Origin: Pseudomonadota bacterium
GTDB taxonomy: Bacteria; Pseudomonadota; Gammaproteobacteria; Steroidobacterales; Steroidobacteraceae
Direction of reading: 5' to 3'
Assembly: GCA_021781775.1 (NCBI GenBank)
Contig: JAJXWE010000126.1
Location: 1 to 5,875, forward strand
Length of the DNA: 5,875 bases
The notes beneath the pieces are model-generated. The model did no database searches. It was not told the DNA's origin and saw only the letters and a list, made by a program, of their open reading frames with translations. Position numbers and translations under genes: made by a program. Of the stretch, positions 1 to 5,383 are shown piece after piece. The stretch's first letter is position 1. Every line of letters starts with the position of its first letter.

Positions 1-617
1 TGTTGATCCCGGTCGTCAAAGGGTGGTGCACGGAGACGGGCAACGAAACCGCCGCTCTCGGCGTCCAGGTGCACGGTGGCATGGGCTTCGTCGAAGAAAC
101 AGGCGCGGCGCAGTATGTGCGCGATGTGCGAATCACGACCATCTACGAAGGCACGACCGGCATTCAGTCGAACGATCTGATTGGACGCAAGCTTGGGCGC
201 GATCGCGGTGCATCAATGGCCGCACTGCTGGCGGACATCCGTCGGGACTTGCAGGCCATCGACACCACCGAGGCATCCGTGGCGCAGACGCGCGATGCCG
301 TGGCTCGCAGCGTGACGTTGCTCGAGAGCGCGACCCGATCCTTGCTGCAGGCCGTGACGGCAAATCCGGCGAGCGGCTTTGCCGTATCGGTTCCTTATCT
401 GGAGCTGTGCGGCGTGGTGGTCGGTGGCTGGCTACTGGCCAAGTCCGCCGCGCTCGCGACTGCGGGTCTCGACGGGGCGGATCGGGCGTTCTATCAGGCC
501 AAGATCCGCACCGCGTACTTCTATGCGCAGCAGGTGCTACCCCGCGCGCTCGGGCTCGCACGGGTGGTGGAAGAGGGTGCCGACAGCGTGCTCGAGACCG
601 GAGCCGATCTGGTGTGA
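1..617 (+). CDS. acyl-CoA dehydrogenase, C-terminal part (5' end outside window)
   Basis: This is the C-terminal ~205 residues of an FAD-dependent acyl-CoA dehydrogenase, which removes two hydrogens from the alpha-beta bond of an acyl-CoA and passes electrons to ETF. The reading frame is open from the window edge (first full codon at base 3) to TGA 615-617, so the true start lies upstream. The stretch QVHGGMGFVEETGAAQYVRD, followed by VRITTIYEGTTGIQSNDLIGRK, is the typical end of the helical C-terminal ACAD domain. About 120 further residues follow, ending near FYQAKIRTAYFYAQQVLPRA. They match the extra C-terminal domain of the long (~590-600 residue) family members, such as the group containing the 3-methylmercaptopropionyl-CoA dehydrogenase DmdC. 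The catalytic base and most of the FAD site are not in the window, so substrate cannot be assigned. The gene converges on the hydrolase gene with only 16 nt between stop codons. Confidence 0.93.
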   Translation, partial: LIPVVKGWCTETGNETAALGVQVHGGMGFVEETGAAQYVRDVRITTIYEGTTGIQSNDLIGRKLGRDRGASMAALLADIRRDLQAIDTTEASVAQTRDAVARSVTLLESATRSLLQAVTANPASGFAVSVPYLELCGVVVGGWLLAKSAALATAGLDGADRAFYQAKIRTAYFYAQQVLPRALGLARVVEEGADSVLETGADLV

Positions 618-633
618 CGGGGCGGCGGGCGCC

Positions 634-1959
634 TCACGGGTCTTCGGGAACCCGCAAGACCAGCCGCGGCGGCTCGTTGAGGCCGTCGAGAAACGCCTGG
701 CGCTCACCGGGCGTGAGCCGTGCCCAGTCGAGCTTGTCTGCATTCAGGCGTGCGAGCTCAGCGTCGCTGATGTGGGCACAGGCGCGGGCGCGGCTATTCC
801 AGCGCGACGGCAGCCGGCTCGTGATGCCCGTCCTGAGGATCTCGACGACAGCCGCGGCAACCTGAGCATCGCGAGTCAGGTCGCTGTGCGCGGTGCGGGT
901 GTAGTAGGCTCGCGCGCCGGGCGGCGCAGCGCTCGCGGCCGGAACGGTACCGTCACCGTGGCGCGTCACCTTGTAGATGAAGCCTTCAGTCGCGCACGTC
1001 GCGGCGGTGACGGTTTCGCGGCCCACGCCGGCAATGGCGACGAGCCGTGCGTCAATCGGCGGCAGCGCGCGCTGGAACTGGCGCGCAAGCGCGAGCAACG
1101 GCGCTCGCGGCGCCGGCCCCTGCGTCGGCCAGGTCTGCGGATCGCTCAGATCAAGGCCGACGGCCGGCGGCGGCAGCATCTGGTAGAGACTGGGGAAGCC
1201 GCCGAACACACTCTCGGCCAACTCGTCCGCGGTGCGCTGCAGGTCGAGCCGGGCAATGTTGCGAACGACGGCATAGGTGCCGCGCAACGCCTGCAGCGGA
1301 GCAAATGCGCCAACATGAGGTGCACCGAGCAGCACCGCACGCACGACGTGCTCGGTGCCCTCCCGGCTCAGCGCCACGCGGCTCACCAGCCCGCCCATGC
1401 TGTGCGCTACCAGCGCCACGGGAGCGTCCGCCTGTGCGCGCAGGCGCGCCGCGAGCTGCTCACCGAGCGACACGATGTCGAGTCGCCAGTCGTAATCGTA
1501 CAGCGTCACACGAAAGCCCGCGGCGCGCAGACGGAGCTTGAGCTTCAGATGCGAGTAGAGCACCGTTCCGAGCGGTACGATCGGCGCGCGTGCCGGCGGA
1601 TCGAGCAGCGCGAGCCGTCCGCGCTGGATGTCGAGCGGATCGAGCCACAGCACGTCATCGGGCAGCCCCGCGCCGCGGCGCACGCCCAGCTGCGAACCGA
1701 GGATGCCCGGCACGAGGAATACGTGCGGCAGCGACTCGTCCACCGGTCGGCGCGCCGCGGCTGCGGCGAGTTGCGTCAGTTCCCGGTACTCTCCGGCGCC
1801 GAAATACGCTTCGAGCGCTTCGCGTTCGGCGCCGCAGCGCAGCTGCCGCTCGACTTCGGCGTCATCGCGACACAAGCGGTCGTAAGGCGTGACGTGATCG
1901 GCGACGGTGGAGCTTCGAGGCACGGCAGATCGATTATGCCATCGGCTCGCACGCTTCAT
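634..1959 (-). CDS. LCAT-like alpha/beta hydrolase (lipase/acyltransferase family)
   Basis: A 441-residue predicted serine hydrolase related to lecithin:cholesterol acyltransferases and esterases/lipases. Near residues 79-91 is the family's PGILGSQL oxyanion-region motif, followed by YDYDWRL at 154-160. The nucleophile elbow AHSMGG (185-190) gives Ser187, HGDGTVP (334-340) supplies Asp336, and TAHSD (356-360) supplies His358, so a full Ser-Asp-His triad is visible in the expected order. I see no convincing signal peptide; the N-terminus is Arg-rich, so a cytoplasmic location is likelier. The substrate is unknown. The chosen ATG at 1959 overlaps the oxyR stop by four bases (ATGA), which supports translational coupling. 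The frame is open for 31 codons further upstream (to an ATG at 2052), but that stretch lies inside oxyR and has no family similarity. The C-terminal ~60 residues after the triad are an unassigned helical-looking tail. Confidence 0.87.
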   Translation of the reverse strand: MKRASRWHNRSAVPRSSTVADHVTPYDRLCRDDAEVERQLRCGAEREALEAYFGAGEYRELTQLAAAAARRPVDESLPHVFLVPGILGSQLGVRRGAGLPDDVLWLDPLDIQRGRLALLDPPARAPIVPLGTVLYSHLKLKLRLRAAGFRVTLYDYDWRLDIVSLGEQLAARLRAQADAPVALVAHSMGGLVSRVALSREGTEHVVRAVLLGAPHVGAFAPLQALRGTYAVVRNIARLDLQRTADELAESVFGGFPSLYQMLPPPAVGLDLSDPQTWPTQGPAPRAPLLALARQFQRALPPIDARLVAIAGVGRETVTAATCATEGFIYKVTRHGDGTVPAASAAPPGARAYYTRTAHSDLTRDAQVAAAVVEILRTGITSRLPSRWNSRARACAHISDAELARLNADKLDWARLTPGERQAFLDGLNEPPRLVLRVPEDP

Positions 1960-2876
1960 GGCGCACCGATACGTCCGGAGCGCGCGATGCGCTCGGCAAT
2001 GACTTCGCAGACCGCCTCGATCGCCGGCCGACGCGCACTCGTCCTGCGCCACACCGCCCCGACTTGCCGGTGCGGCACCGGCTTAACGAACGGCAGCACG
2101 CTGACGCCACGCGCATTGCCATAGGCACCTTCCGTGGCGAGCTGGGGCAACAGCGTGATCCCGGCACCGGTCGCGACCATCTGGCGCAGCGTCTCCAGAC
2201 TGGTGGCGCTGTAGTCCTGCCGCTCGCCGAGACCGGCCCGGCTGCACACCTCGAGCGCCTGATCGCGCAGACAGTGGCCTTCCTCGAGCAGCAGCAGCGA
2301 CTCGCCCTCCAGCTCGCTCATCTGCACCCGCGCACGCCGACTCAGCGCGTGCCGCTCGGGCACGAGAACTTTGAACGGCTCGCTGTACAGCTCGCGTGCT
2401 TCGAGCCCGTCCAGATCCACCGGCAGCGCGAGGATACCGACATCGAGCTCACCGGTCTTGAGCCGTGCCAGCATCGGGGCAGTCTGGTACTCGTGCAGGT
2501 GCAGCTCCAGGCGCGGCAGGGCGCGCTGGAGCGGCCGGGCGATGTGCGGCAGCAGATAGGGTCCGATGGTCGGCAGCAAGGCCAGGCGCAGCGCTCCGGC
2601 GAGCGGGTCACGGTGCGAGCGCGCAAGCGTGGTGACCTCCGTGCATGCCTCCAGGATGCGCCGCGCCCGCTCGACGATCTGTTCGCCGGCCTCGGTCAGT
2701 CCCACGTTGTTCGGCTGGCGCTCGATCAGCTGCACGCCGAGCGACTGCTCGAGCTTCTTCAGTTGAGCCGAGAGAGTTGGCTGACTGACGAAGCAGCGCT
2801 CTGCGGCGCGTCCAAAGTGCCGGGTATCGGCCACGGCGACGAGGTAGCGCAGGTCTTTGAGCTTGATGTCGGGCAC
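1956..2876 (-). CDS. oxyR: hydrogen-peroxide-sensing LysR-type regulator OxyR
   Basis: A LysR-family transcription factor that senses peroxide by forming an intramolecular disulfide. The N-terminal winged helix-turn-helix is clear (DLRYLVAVADTRHFGRAAE, then FVSQPTLSAQLKKLE, residues 8-43). The regulatory domain carries LPTIGPYLLPHI (101-112), GHCLRDQALEVC (200-211) and SLETLRQMVATGAGITLLP (226-244), all close to E. coli OxyR. Cys202 and Cys211 keep the nine-residue spacing of E. coli Cys199/Cys208, so redox switching should be intact. I chose GTG at 2876: it gives 306 residues (E. coli has 305), it aligns with family N-termini, and a GAGGA Shine-Dalgarno sits 8 nt upstream. The longer frame from ATG 2930 is unlikely because that codon lies upstream of the predicted transcription start. 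The gene is divergent from ahpC and overlaps the downstream hydrolase gene by 4 nt. Confidence 0.95.
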   Translation of the reverse strand: MPDIKLKDLRYLVAVADTRHFGRAAERCFVSQPTLSAQLKKLEQSLGVQLIERQPNNVGLTEAGEQIVERARRILEACTEVTTLARSHRDPLAGALRLALLPTIGPYLLPHIARPLQRALPRLELHLHEYQTAPMLARLKTGELDVGILALPVDLDGLEARELYSEPFKVLVPERHALSRRARVQMSELEGESLLLLEEGHCLRDQALEVCSRAGLGERQDYSATSLETLRQMVATGAGITLLPQLATEGAYGNARGVSVLPFVKPVPHRQVGAVWRRTSARRPAIEAVCEVIAERIARSGRIGAP

Positions 2877-2902
2877 GGTCGCGGTCCTCGGATCGGCGCG
2901 TG

Positions 2903-2939
2903 ATATACGCCATCTATCGAGATTATACAATCAATTGAT
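2903..2939. promoter_or_regulatory. putative OxyR operator (four-part motif)
   Basis: The known OxyR site is ATAG-n7-CTAT-n7-ATAG-n7-CTAT. Here the four tetranucleotides with exact 11-bp phasing are ATAT (2903), CTAT (2914), ATAC (2925) and TGAT (2936), matching 12 of 16 key bases. The site lies between the divergent oxyR and ahpC genes. It covers the oxyR -10 and ends next to a possible ahpC -35, the usual geometry for repression of oxyR and activation of ahpC. The match is by eye and no matrix score was computed. Confidence 0.55.
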
Positions 2940-2951
2940 TGGCTCAATGAA
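2922..2951 (-). promoter_or_regulatory. oxyR promoter
   Basis: Read on the minus strand, a perfect -10 hexamer TATAAT lies at 2927-2922. A weak -35 (TTCATT, 2951-2946) sits 18 bp upstream. Transcription would begin near 2915, leaving a leader of about 40 nt before the GTG start. The OxyR-like operator overlaps the -10, which fits the negative autoregulation known for OxyR in enterobacteria. The -35 is poor, so the exact start is inferred. Confidence 0.6.
2928..2941. repeat. 14-bp perfect palindrome in the oxyR-ahpC intergenic region
   Basis: CAATCAATTGATTG is an exact inverted repeat centred between 2934 and 2935. It lies immediately upstream of the oxyR -10 and partly overlaps the right half of the proposed OxyR operator. 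It is AT-rich within a GC-rich region. It could be a dimer-binding site, either part of OxyR recognition or for another regulator. Confidence 0.6.
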
Positions 2952-2968
2952 CACCAAAGCCGCATGAT
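2939..2968 (+). promoter_or_regulatory. possible ahpC promoter
   Basis: A candidate -35 TTGGCT (2939-2944) is followed after 18 bp by a weak -10 CATGAT (2963-2968). Both match only 4 of 6 consensus bases, as expected for a promoter that needs an activator. The OxyR-like site ends at 2939 and so abuts the -35. Initiation near 2975 would exclude the upstream ATG codons at 2964 and 2967 and leave a leader of about 50 nt before the ATG at 3024. Confidence 0.35.
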
Positions 2969-3023
2969 GCCGCCATCCCCACCGGGGAACCCGTCCAAAC
3001 CCATGCTTCGAGGAACCCGTGAC

Positions 3024-3563
3024 ATGTTGACGATTGGCCAGCGCTTTCCGGAATTCTCTCTCACCGGCGTCGTGTCGAACGATATCAACGGTGCGTTCCA
3101 GACCTTCACCGGGGACAGCTTCCCCGGCCAGTGGCGAGTGGTGTTCTTCTGGCCGAAGGACTTCACCTTCGTCTGCCCCACCGAGATCGCCGCCTTCGGC
3201 CGCCTCGACAAGGAGTTCAAGACGCGCGACGCGCAGGTGCTCGGCGCCAGCACCGACAGCGAGTTCGTGCACCTGGCGTGGCGCAACAGCAAGCAGGAGC
3301 TGCGCGAGCTGCCCTTCCCCATGCTCTCGGACATCAAGCGCGAGCTGAGCGCGCGGCTCGGGATCCTCGATGCCGAGGCTGGCGTGGCGCAGCGCGCGAC
3401 GTTCATCGTCGACCCGCAGAACGTCATCCGTTTCGTCTACGTGACCGATCTGAACGTCGGACGCAGCCCCGAGGAAGTGCTGCGGGTGCTCGATGCGCTG
3501 CAGACCGACGAGCTGTGCCCGTGCAACTGGCAGCAGGGCGAGGCAACGCTCAAGGCGGCCTGA
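3024..3563 (+). CDS. ahpC: alkyl hydroperoxide reductase AhpC (2-Cys peroxiredoxin, mycobacterial type)
   Basis: A 179-residue cytoplasmic peroxiredoxin that reduces hydrogen peroxide, organic hydroperoxides and, in studied homologues, peroxynitrite. The peroxidatic Cys51 is in FTFVCPTE (48-54), preceded by VVFFWPKD. Two C-terminal cysteines, Cys165 and Cys167, occur in DELCPCNW, the same paired arrangement as the three-cysteine M. tuberculosis AhpC. FPMLSDIKRELS and FIVDPQNVIRFV are also close to the mycobacterial form. I chose ATG 3024 because GAGGA lies 9 nt upstream and the product then begins MLTIGQRFPEF, aligning with family N-termini. In-frame ATGs at 2964, 2967 and 3003 would add 7-20 residues with no family similarity. 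The gene is followed after 25 nt by ahpD, and no ahpF reductase is present in the window. Regulation by the divergent OxyR is likely. Confidence 0.95.
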   Translation: MLTIGQRFPEFSLTGVVSNDINGAFQTFTGDSFPGQWRVVFFWPKDFTFVCPTEIAAFGRLDKEFKTRDAQVLGASTDSEFVHLAWRNSKQELRELPFPMLSDIKRELSARLGILDAEAGVAQRATFIVDPQNVIRFVYVTDLNVGRSPEEVLRVLDALQTDELCPCNWQQGEATLKAA

Positions 3564-3588
3564 ACCGACCGACTGCGTGGAGACTGAA

Positions 3589-4155
3589 TTGAACACTCTG
3601 GATTCGATCCGAGATGCTCTGCCCGACTACGCCCGCGACCTGAAACTCAATCTGGCGAGCGTGCTGAGCGTCCCCGGCGCGCCTGACCTGACGGAGAGGC
3701 AGATCTGGAGCGTGGCGCTGGCGACGGCCGCCGCTTCGCGCAATCCCGCCTTCACCGCCGCGCTCGAGTCGCTCGCCGCGGCGTACCTGGACAGGGCGCA
3801 CCGCGACGCGGCGCATGCCGCGGCGGCGATCATGGGCATGAACAACGTGTATTACCGGTTCACGCACCTGGTCGAGGATCCGGAGTACGCCACGCTACCG
3901 GCACGTCTGCGCATGAACGTGATCGGCAACCCGGGCATCGCCAAGGCCGACTTCGAGCTGCTGTCGCTGGCGGTGTCGGCGATTAACGGCTGCGGCGCTT
4001 GCGTCGCTGCGCACGAGCGGCAGGTGCGCCAGCAGGGACTGGGGAGGGAGGCGGTGCAGAGCGCCGTGCGCATCGCGGCAACGGTACATGCCGTGGCCCG
4101 GGTGTTGGAGAACACCCCGTCTGCGCCCAACGGGAGCGAGGCGCTGGCCGCCTAG
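3589..4155 (+). CDS. ahpD: AhpD, CxxC alkylhydroperoxidase / AhpC reductant
   Basis: A 188-residue all-helical AhpD-family protein. In mycobacteria AhpD has a weak peroxidase activity of its own and transfers electrons from the lipoyl protein of 2-oxoacid dehydrogenase complexes to AhpC. The active site is complete: AINGCGACVAAHE (131-143) gives Cys135, Cys138 and His142, and Glu123 in ADFELLSLAVS lies 12 residues before the first Cys, as in M. tuberculosis AhpD. IMGMNNVYYR and LRMNVIGNPGI are further family blocks. I chose TTG 3589: GGAGA is 6 nt upstream and the product MNTLDSIRDALPDYA aligns with known N-termini. An in-frame GTG at 3577 has no good ribosome site. The protein runs about ten residues longer at the C-terminus than the mycobacterial one. 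The gene probably forms an operon with ahpC (25-nt gap). Confidence 0.94.
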   Translation: MNTLDSIRDALPDYARDLKLNLASVLSVPGAPDLTERQIWSVALATAAASRNPAFTAALESLAAAYLDRAHRDAAHAAAAIMGMNNVYYRFTHLVEDPEYATLPARLRMNVIGNPGIAKADFELLSLAVSAINGCGACVAAHERQVRQQGLGREAVQSAVRIAATVHAVARVLENTPSAPNGSEALAA

Positions 4156-4163
4156 AGGAGACT

Positions 4164-4191
4164 CCCCGCCCGCAGCGCGCTGCGGGCGGGG
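4164..4191. terminator. GC-rich perfect hairpin between convergent genes
   Basis: A 28-bp perfect inverted repeat (two 14-nt arms, CCCCGCCCGCAGCG and its complement) begins 8 nt after the ahpD stop and ends 7 nt before the stop of the methyltransferase gene. Because it is symmetric it could act on transcripts from both sides. Neither side has a U-tract, so it may be an RNA 3'-end barrier or assist factor-dependent termination and need not be a classical intrinsic terminator. Confidence 0.6.
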
Positions 4192-4198
4192 GGGCAGA

Positions 4199-4753
4199 TC
4201 AAAAGACGAATGGAATCAGCATCCGCGTGCGCGCCTTGTACGCCGGATAGACTTCGGGAAACTGCGCGCCCATCAGCCGCTCCTCGGTCAGCGCGCTGTA
4301 CAGAAAGAACGCCAACAGCAGCGGCAGCACCCACAGCACGGCGAACTGCACGGCCAGGGCAGAGCCCAGTATCGCGAACAGGATGCCCGTATAGATCGGG
4401 TGCCTCACGTACGCGTATGGACCCGACGTCACCAGCTCGTGCCCTTCACGCATCGACATCGGCATGCCCCAGTTGCGTCCGAGGTGAATACGCGCCCACA
4501 CCGCAAATCCCAGCCCCAGCATGCACAGGGATGCACCCGCCCACTGCCAGACGTGCGGCGGCGCCGCGGATCGGCCGTCAGGTCCGTAGCCACGGTTCGC
4601 GGCGATGATCACCGCGATGATCACCAGTCGCGCGGCCCACGTCTTCCAGGAGGCGTGCCGGCGGGTGCGCTTGGCGAACAGCGCCGAGACGAACCACGTG
4701 ACGGCGAAGGCCAGCCACAACAGCGCGATCAGACTCGATGGCGTTGCGCGCAT
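4199..4753 (-). CDS. isoprenylcysteine/phospholipid methyltransferase-family membrane protein
   Basis: A 184-residue integral-membrane protein of the ICMT/PEMT-type methyltransferase family, which uses S-adenosylmethionine; the bacterial substrate is unknown. Hydrophobic segments lie at about residues 6-27, 41-53, 69-88 and 122-152. The cofactor-binding signature is present as LVTSGPYAYVRHPIYTG (107-123), with the conserved RHP, and EERL near 157-160 is followed by FPEVYPAYKARTRMLIP. ATG 4753 is 2 nt after the yajQ stop with no clear Shine-Dalgarno, suggesting translation by coupling. Since bacteria of this kind are not expected to prenylate proteins at CaaX boxes, the name describes fold and not activity. 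A 12-bp tandem duplication encodes VIIAVIIA in the second membrane segment. Confidence 0.85.
   Translation of the reverse strand: MRATPSSLIALLWLAFAVTWFVSALFAKRTRRHASWKTWAARLVIIAVIIAANRGYGPDGRSAAPPHVWQWAGASLCMLGLGFAVWARIHLGRNWGMPMSMREGHELVTSGPYAYVRHPIYTGILFAILGSALAVQFAVLWVLPLLLAFFLYSALTEERLMGAQFPEVYPAYKARTRMLIPFVF
4602..4625. repeat. 12-bp tandem direct repeat, two copies, inside a coding region
   Basis: GCGATGATCACC occurs twice back to back (4602-4613 and 4614-4625). On the minus strand the unit reads in frame and encodes the repeated tetrapeptide VIIA (residues 44-51) of the methyltransferase-family protein, within its second predicted membrane helix. A 12-bp unit keeps the frame, so copy-number change would alter helix length by four residues. 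Confidence 0.85.
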
Positions 4754-4755
4754 GG

Positions 4756-5238
4756 TCAGTCGCGGAAATTGTTGAACTGCAGCGGCGCCCCGACCTTCGC
4801 GCCGCGCAGCAACTGAATCGCCGCCTGCAGATCGTCACGCTGCTTGCCGGTGACACGCACCTTCTCGCCCTGGAGGCTGCCCTGCACCTTGATCTTGGAG
4901 TCCTTCAGCAGCCGGGTAATCTGCCGGCCGGTATCCGCGTCGATGCCGTGCTTCAGCTGCACCTCCTGCCGGGCCGCCGACAGGGTGGTCTGCGGCTCCT
5001 TCGCATCGAGACAGGCCAGGTCAATGCCGCGCTTGCCGAGCCGGAGCTTGAAAATCTCCAGCATCTGCTTGAGCTGGAATTCGACCTGGGCGTGCAGCGT
5101 CACGAGCAGCCCCTCGAGCTCGAACCGCGCCCCGGTGTCCTTGAAGTCGAAGCGCTGCTCGATTTCCCGGTTGGCCTGATCGACGGCATTGGCGAGTTCG
5201 TGGGCGTTGAGCTCGGAAACCACATCGAAAGACGGCAT
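4756..5238 (-). CDS. yajQ: YajQ family nucleotide-binding protein (UPF0234)
   Basis: A 160-residue cytoplasmic protein very close to E. coli YajQ (163 residues). It begins MPSFDVVSELNAHELANAVD, continues with REIEQRFDFKDTGA and ends with KVQGSLQGEKVRVTGKQRDD, then QFNNFRD. Family members bind nucleotides and RNA; a Xanthomonas homologue is reported to bind cyclic-di-GMP and influence transcription and virulence. The fold consists of two alpha/beta domains resembling RNA-binding modules. I chose ATG 5238 because the product then has the invariant MPSFD start; upstream codons in the same frame run into non-conserved sequence. Its ribosome site is weak (GAG about 9 nt upstream). The gene is divergent from the trp leader and has the membrane methyltransferase gene 2 nt downstream, so the two probably form an operon. 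Confidence 0.95.
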   Translation of the reverse strand: MPSFDVVSELNAHELANAVDQANREIEQRFDFKDTGARFELEGLLVTLHAQVEFQLKQMLEIFKLRLGKRGIDLACLDAKEPQTTLSAARQEVQLKHGIDADTGRQITRLLKDSKIKVQGSLQGEKVRVTGKQRDDLQAAIQLLRGAKVGAPLQFNNFRD

Positions 5239-5269
5239 GGCGGCGCACTCGCGCAAGAAAACAGGCGGG

Positions 5270-5277
5270 TATTGTAT
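5270..5277. promoter_or_regulatory. possible shared promoter core between yajQ and trpL
   Basis: This short AT-rich patch in the divergent intergenic region contains TACAAT on the minus strand (5276-5271), a 5-of-6 match to a -10 for yajQ with initiation near 5264. On the plus strand the overlapping TATTGT (5270-5275) is a weaker -10 candidate for the trp leader. I found no convincing -35 for either direction and no recognisable TrpR operator. Treat both as tentative. Confidence 0.3.
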
Positions 5278-5308
5278 CGCGAGCAGCGGGGATGGTAGTC
5301 TCGACGCC

Positions 5309-5383
5309 ATGCTTCGGCCGCACCCGACCAACCGGCATTGGTGGTGGCGCACTCCCCCTTCGGAGTGGGCCGCGGGCTGCTGA
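5309..5383 (+). CDS. trpL: trp operon leader peptide with three tandem Trp codons
   Basis: A 24-codon small gene from ATG 5309 to TGA 5381-5383, upstream of trpE on the same strand. Codons 11-13 are TGG TGG TGG (5339-5347) and codon 20 is a fourth TGG (5366-5368), giving HWWWRTPPSEWAAGC at the C-terminus. Four Trp in 24 residues, placed just before an RNA hairpin and an intrinsic terminator, is the hallmark of ribosome-mediated attenuation: ribosome stalling for lack of charged tRNA-Trp would prevent termination. The ribosome site is weak (GGTAG, 5294-5298, 10 nt before the ATG). The peptide itself needs no function after synthesis. An overlapping ATG at 5292 is in another frame and has no tandem Trp codons. 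Confidence 0.9.
   Translation: MLRPHPTNRHWWWRTPPSEWAAGC

Noticed and set aside
618..633. Possible terminator between the acyl-CoA dehydrogenase and hydrolase genes
   Set aside because: Only 16 nt are present, with no stem longer than a few bases and no T-tract.
379..2124. Long open frame on the plus strand across the hydrolase gene (about 580 codons)
   Set aside because: It is antisense to the LCAT-like hydrolase and the oxyR 3' end. The product is Arg/Ala-rich with no family motifs, as expected for a shadow frame in GC-rich DNA.
2064..2903. Open frame on the plus strand opposite oxyR
   Set aside because: It mirrors oxyR, which has unmistakable motifs; the antisense product has no recognisable domain.
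2877..2930. Longer oxyR product starting at ATG 2930
   Set aside because: The codon lies upstream of the predicted transcription start, the added 18 residues have no family similarity, and GTG 2876 has a good Shine-Dalgarno.
2964..3023. Upstream ATG starts for ahpC (2964, 2967, 3003)
   Set aside because: The added residues are not conserved, and ATG 3024 has a well-spaced GAGGA and matches family N-termini.
4154..4160. Strong Shine-Dalgarno-like AGAGGAG just after ahpD
   Set aside because: No plausible plus-strand coding sequence follows; the next element is the hairpin and then the convergent gene.
4088..5298. Two plus-strand open frames opposite the methyltransferase and yajQ genes
   Set aside because: Both are shadows of well-supported minus-strand genes, and their products have no recognisable motifs.
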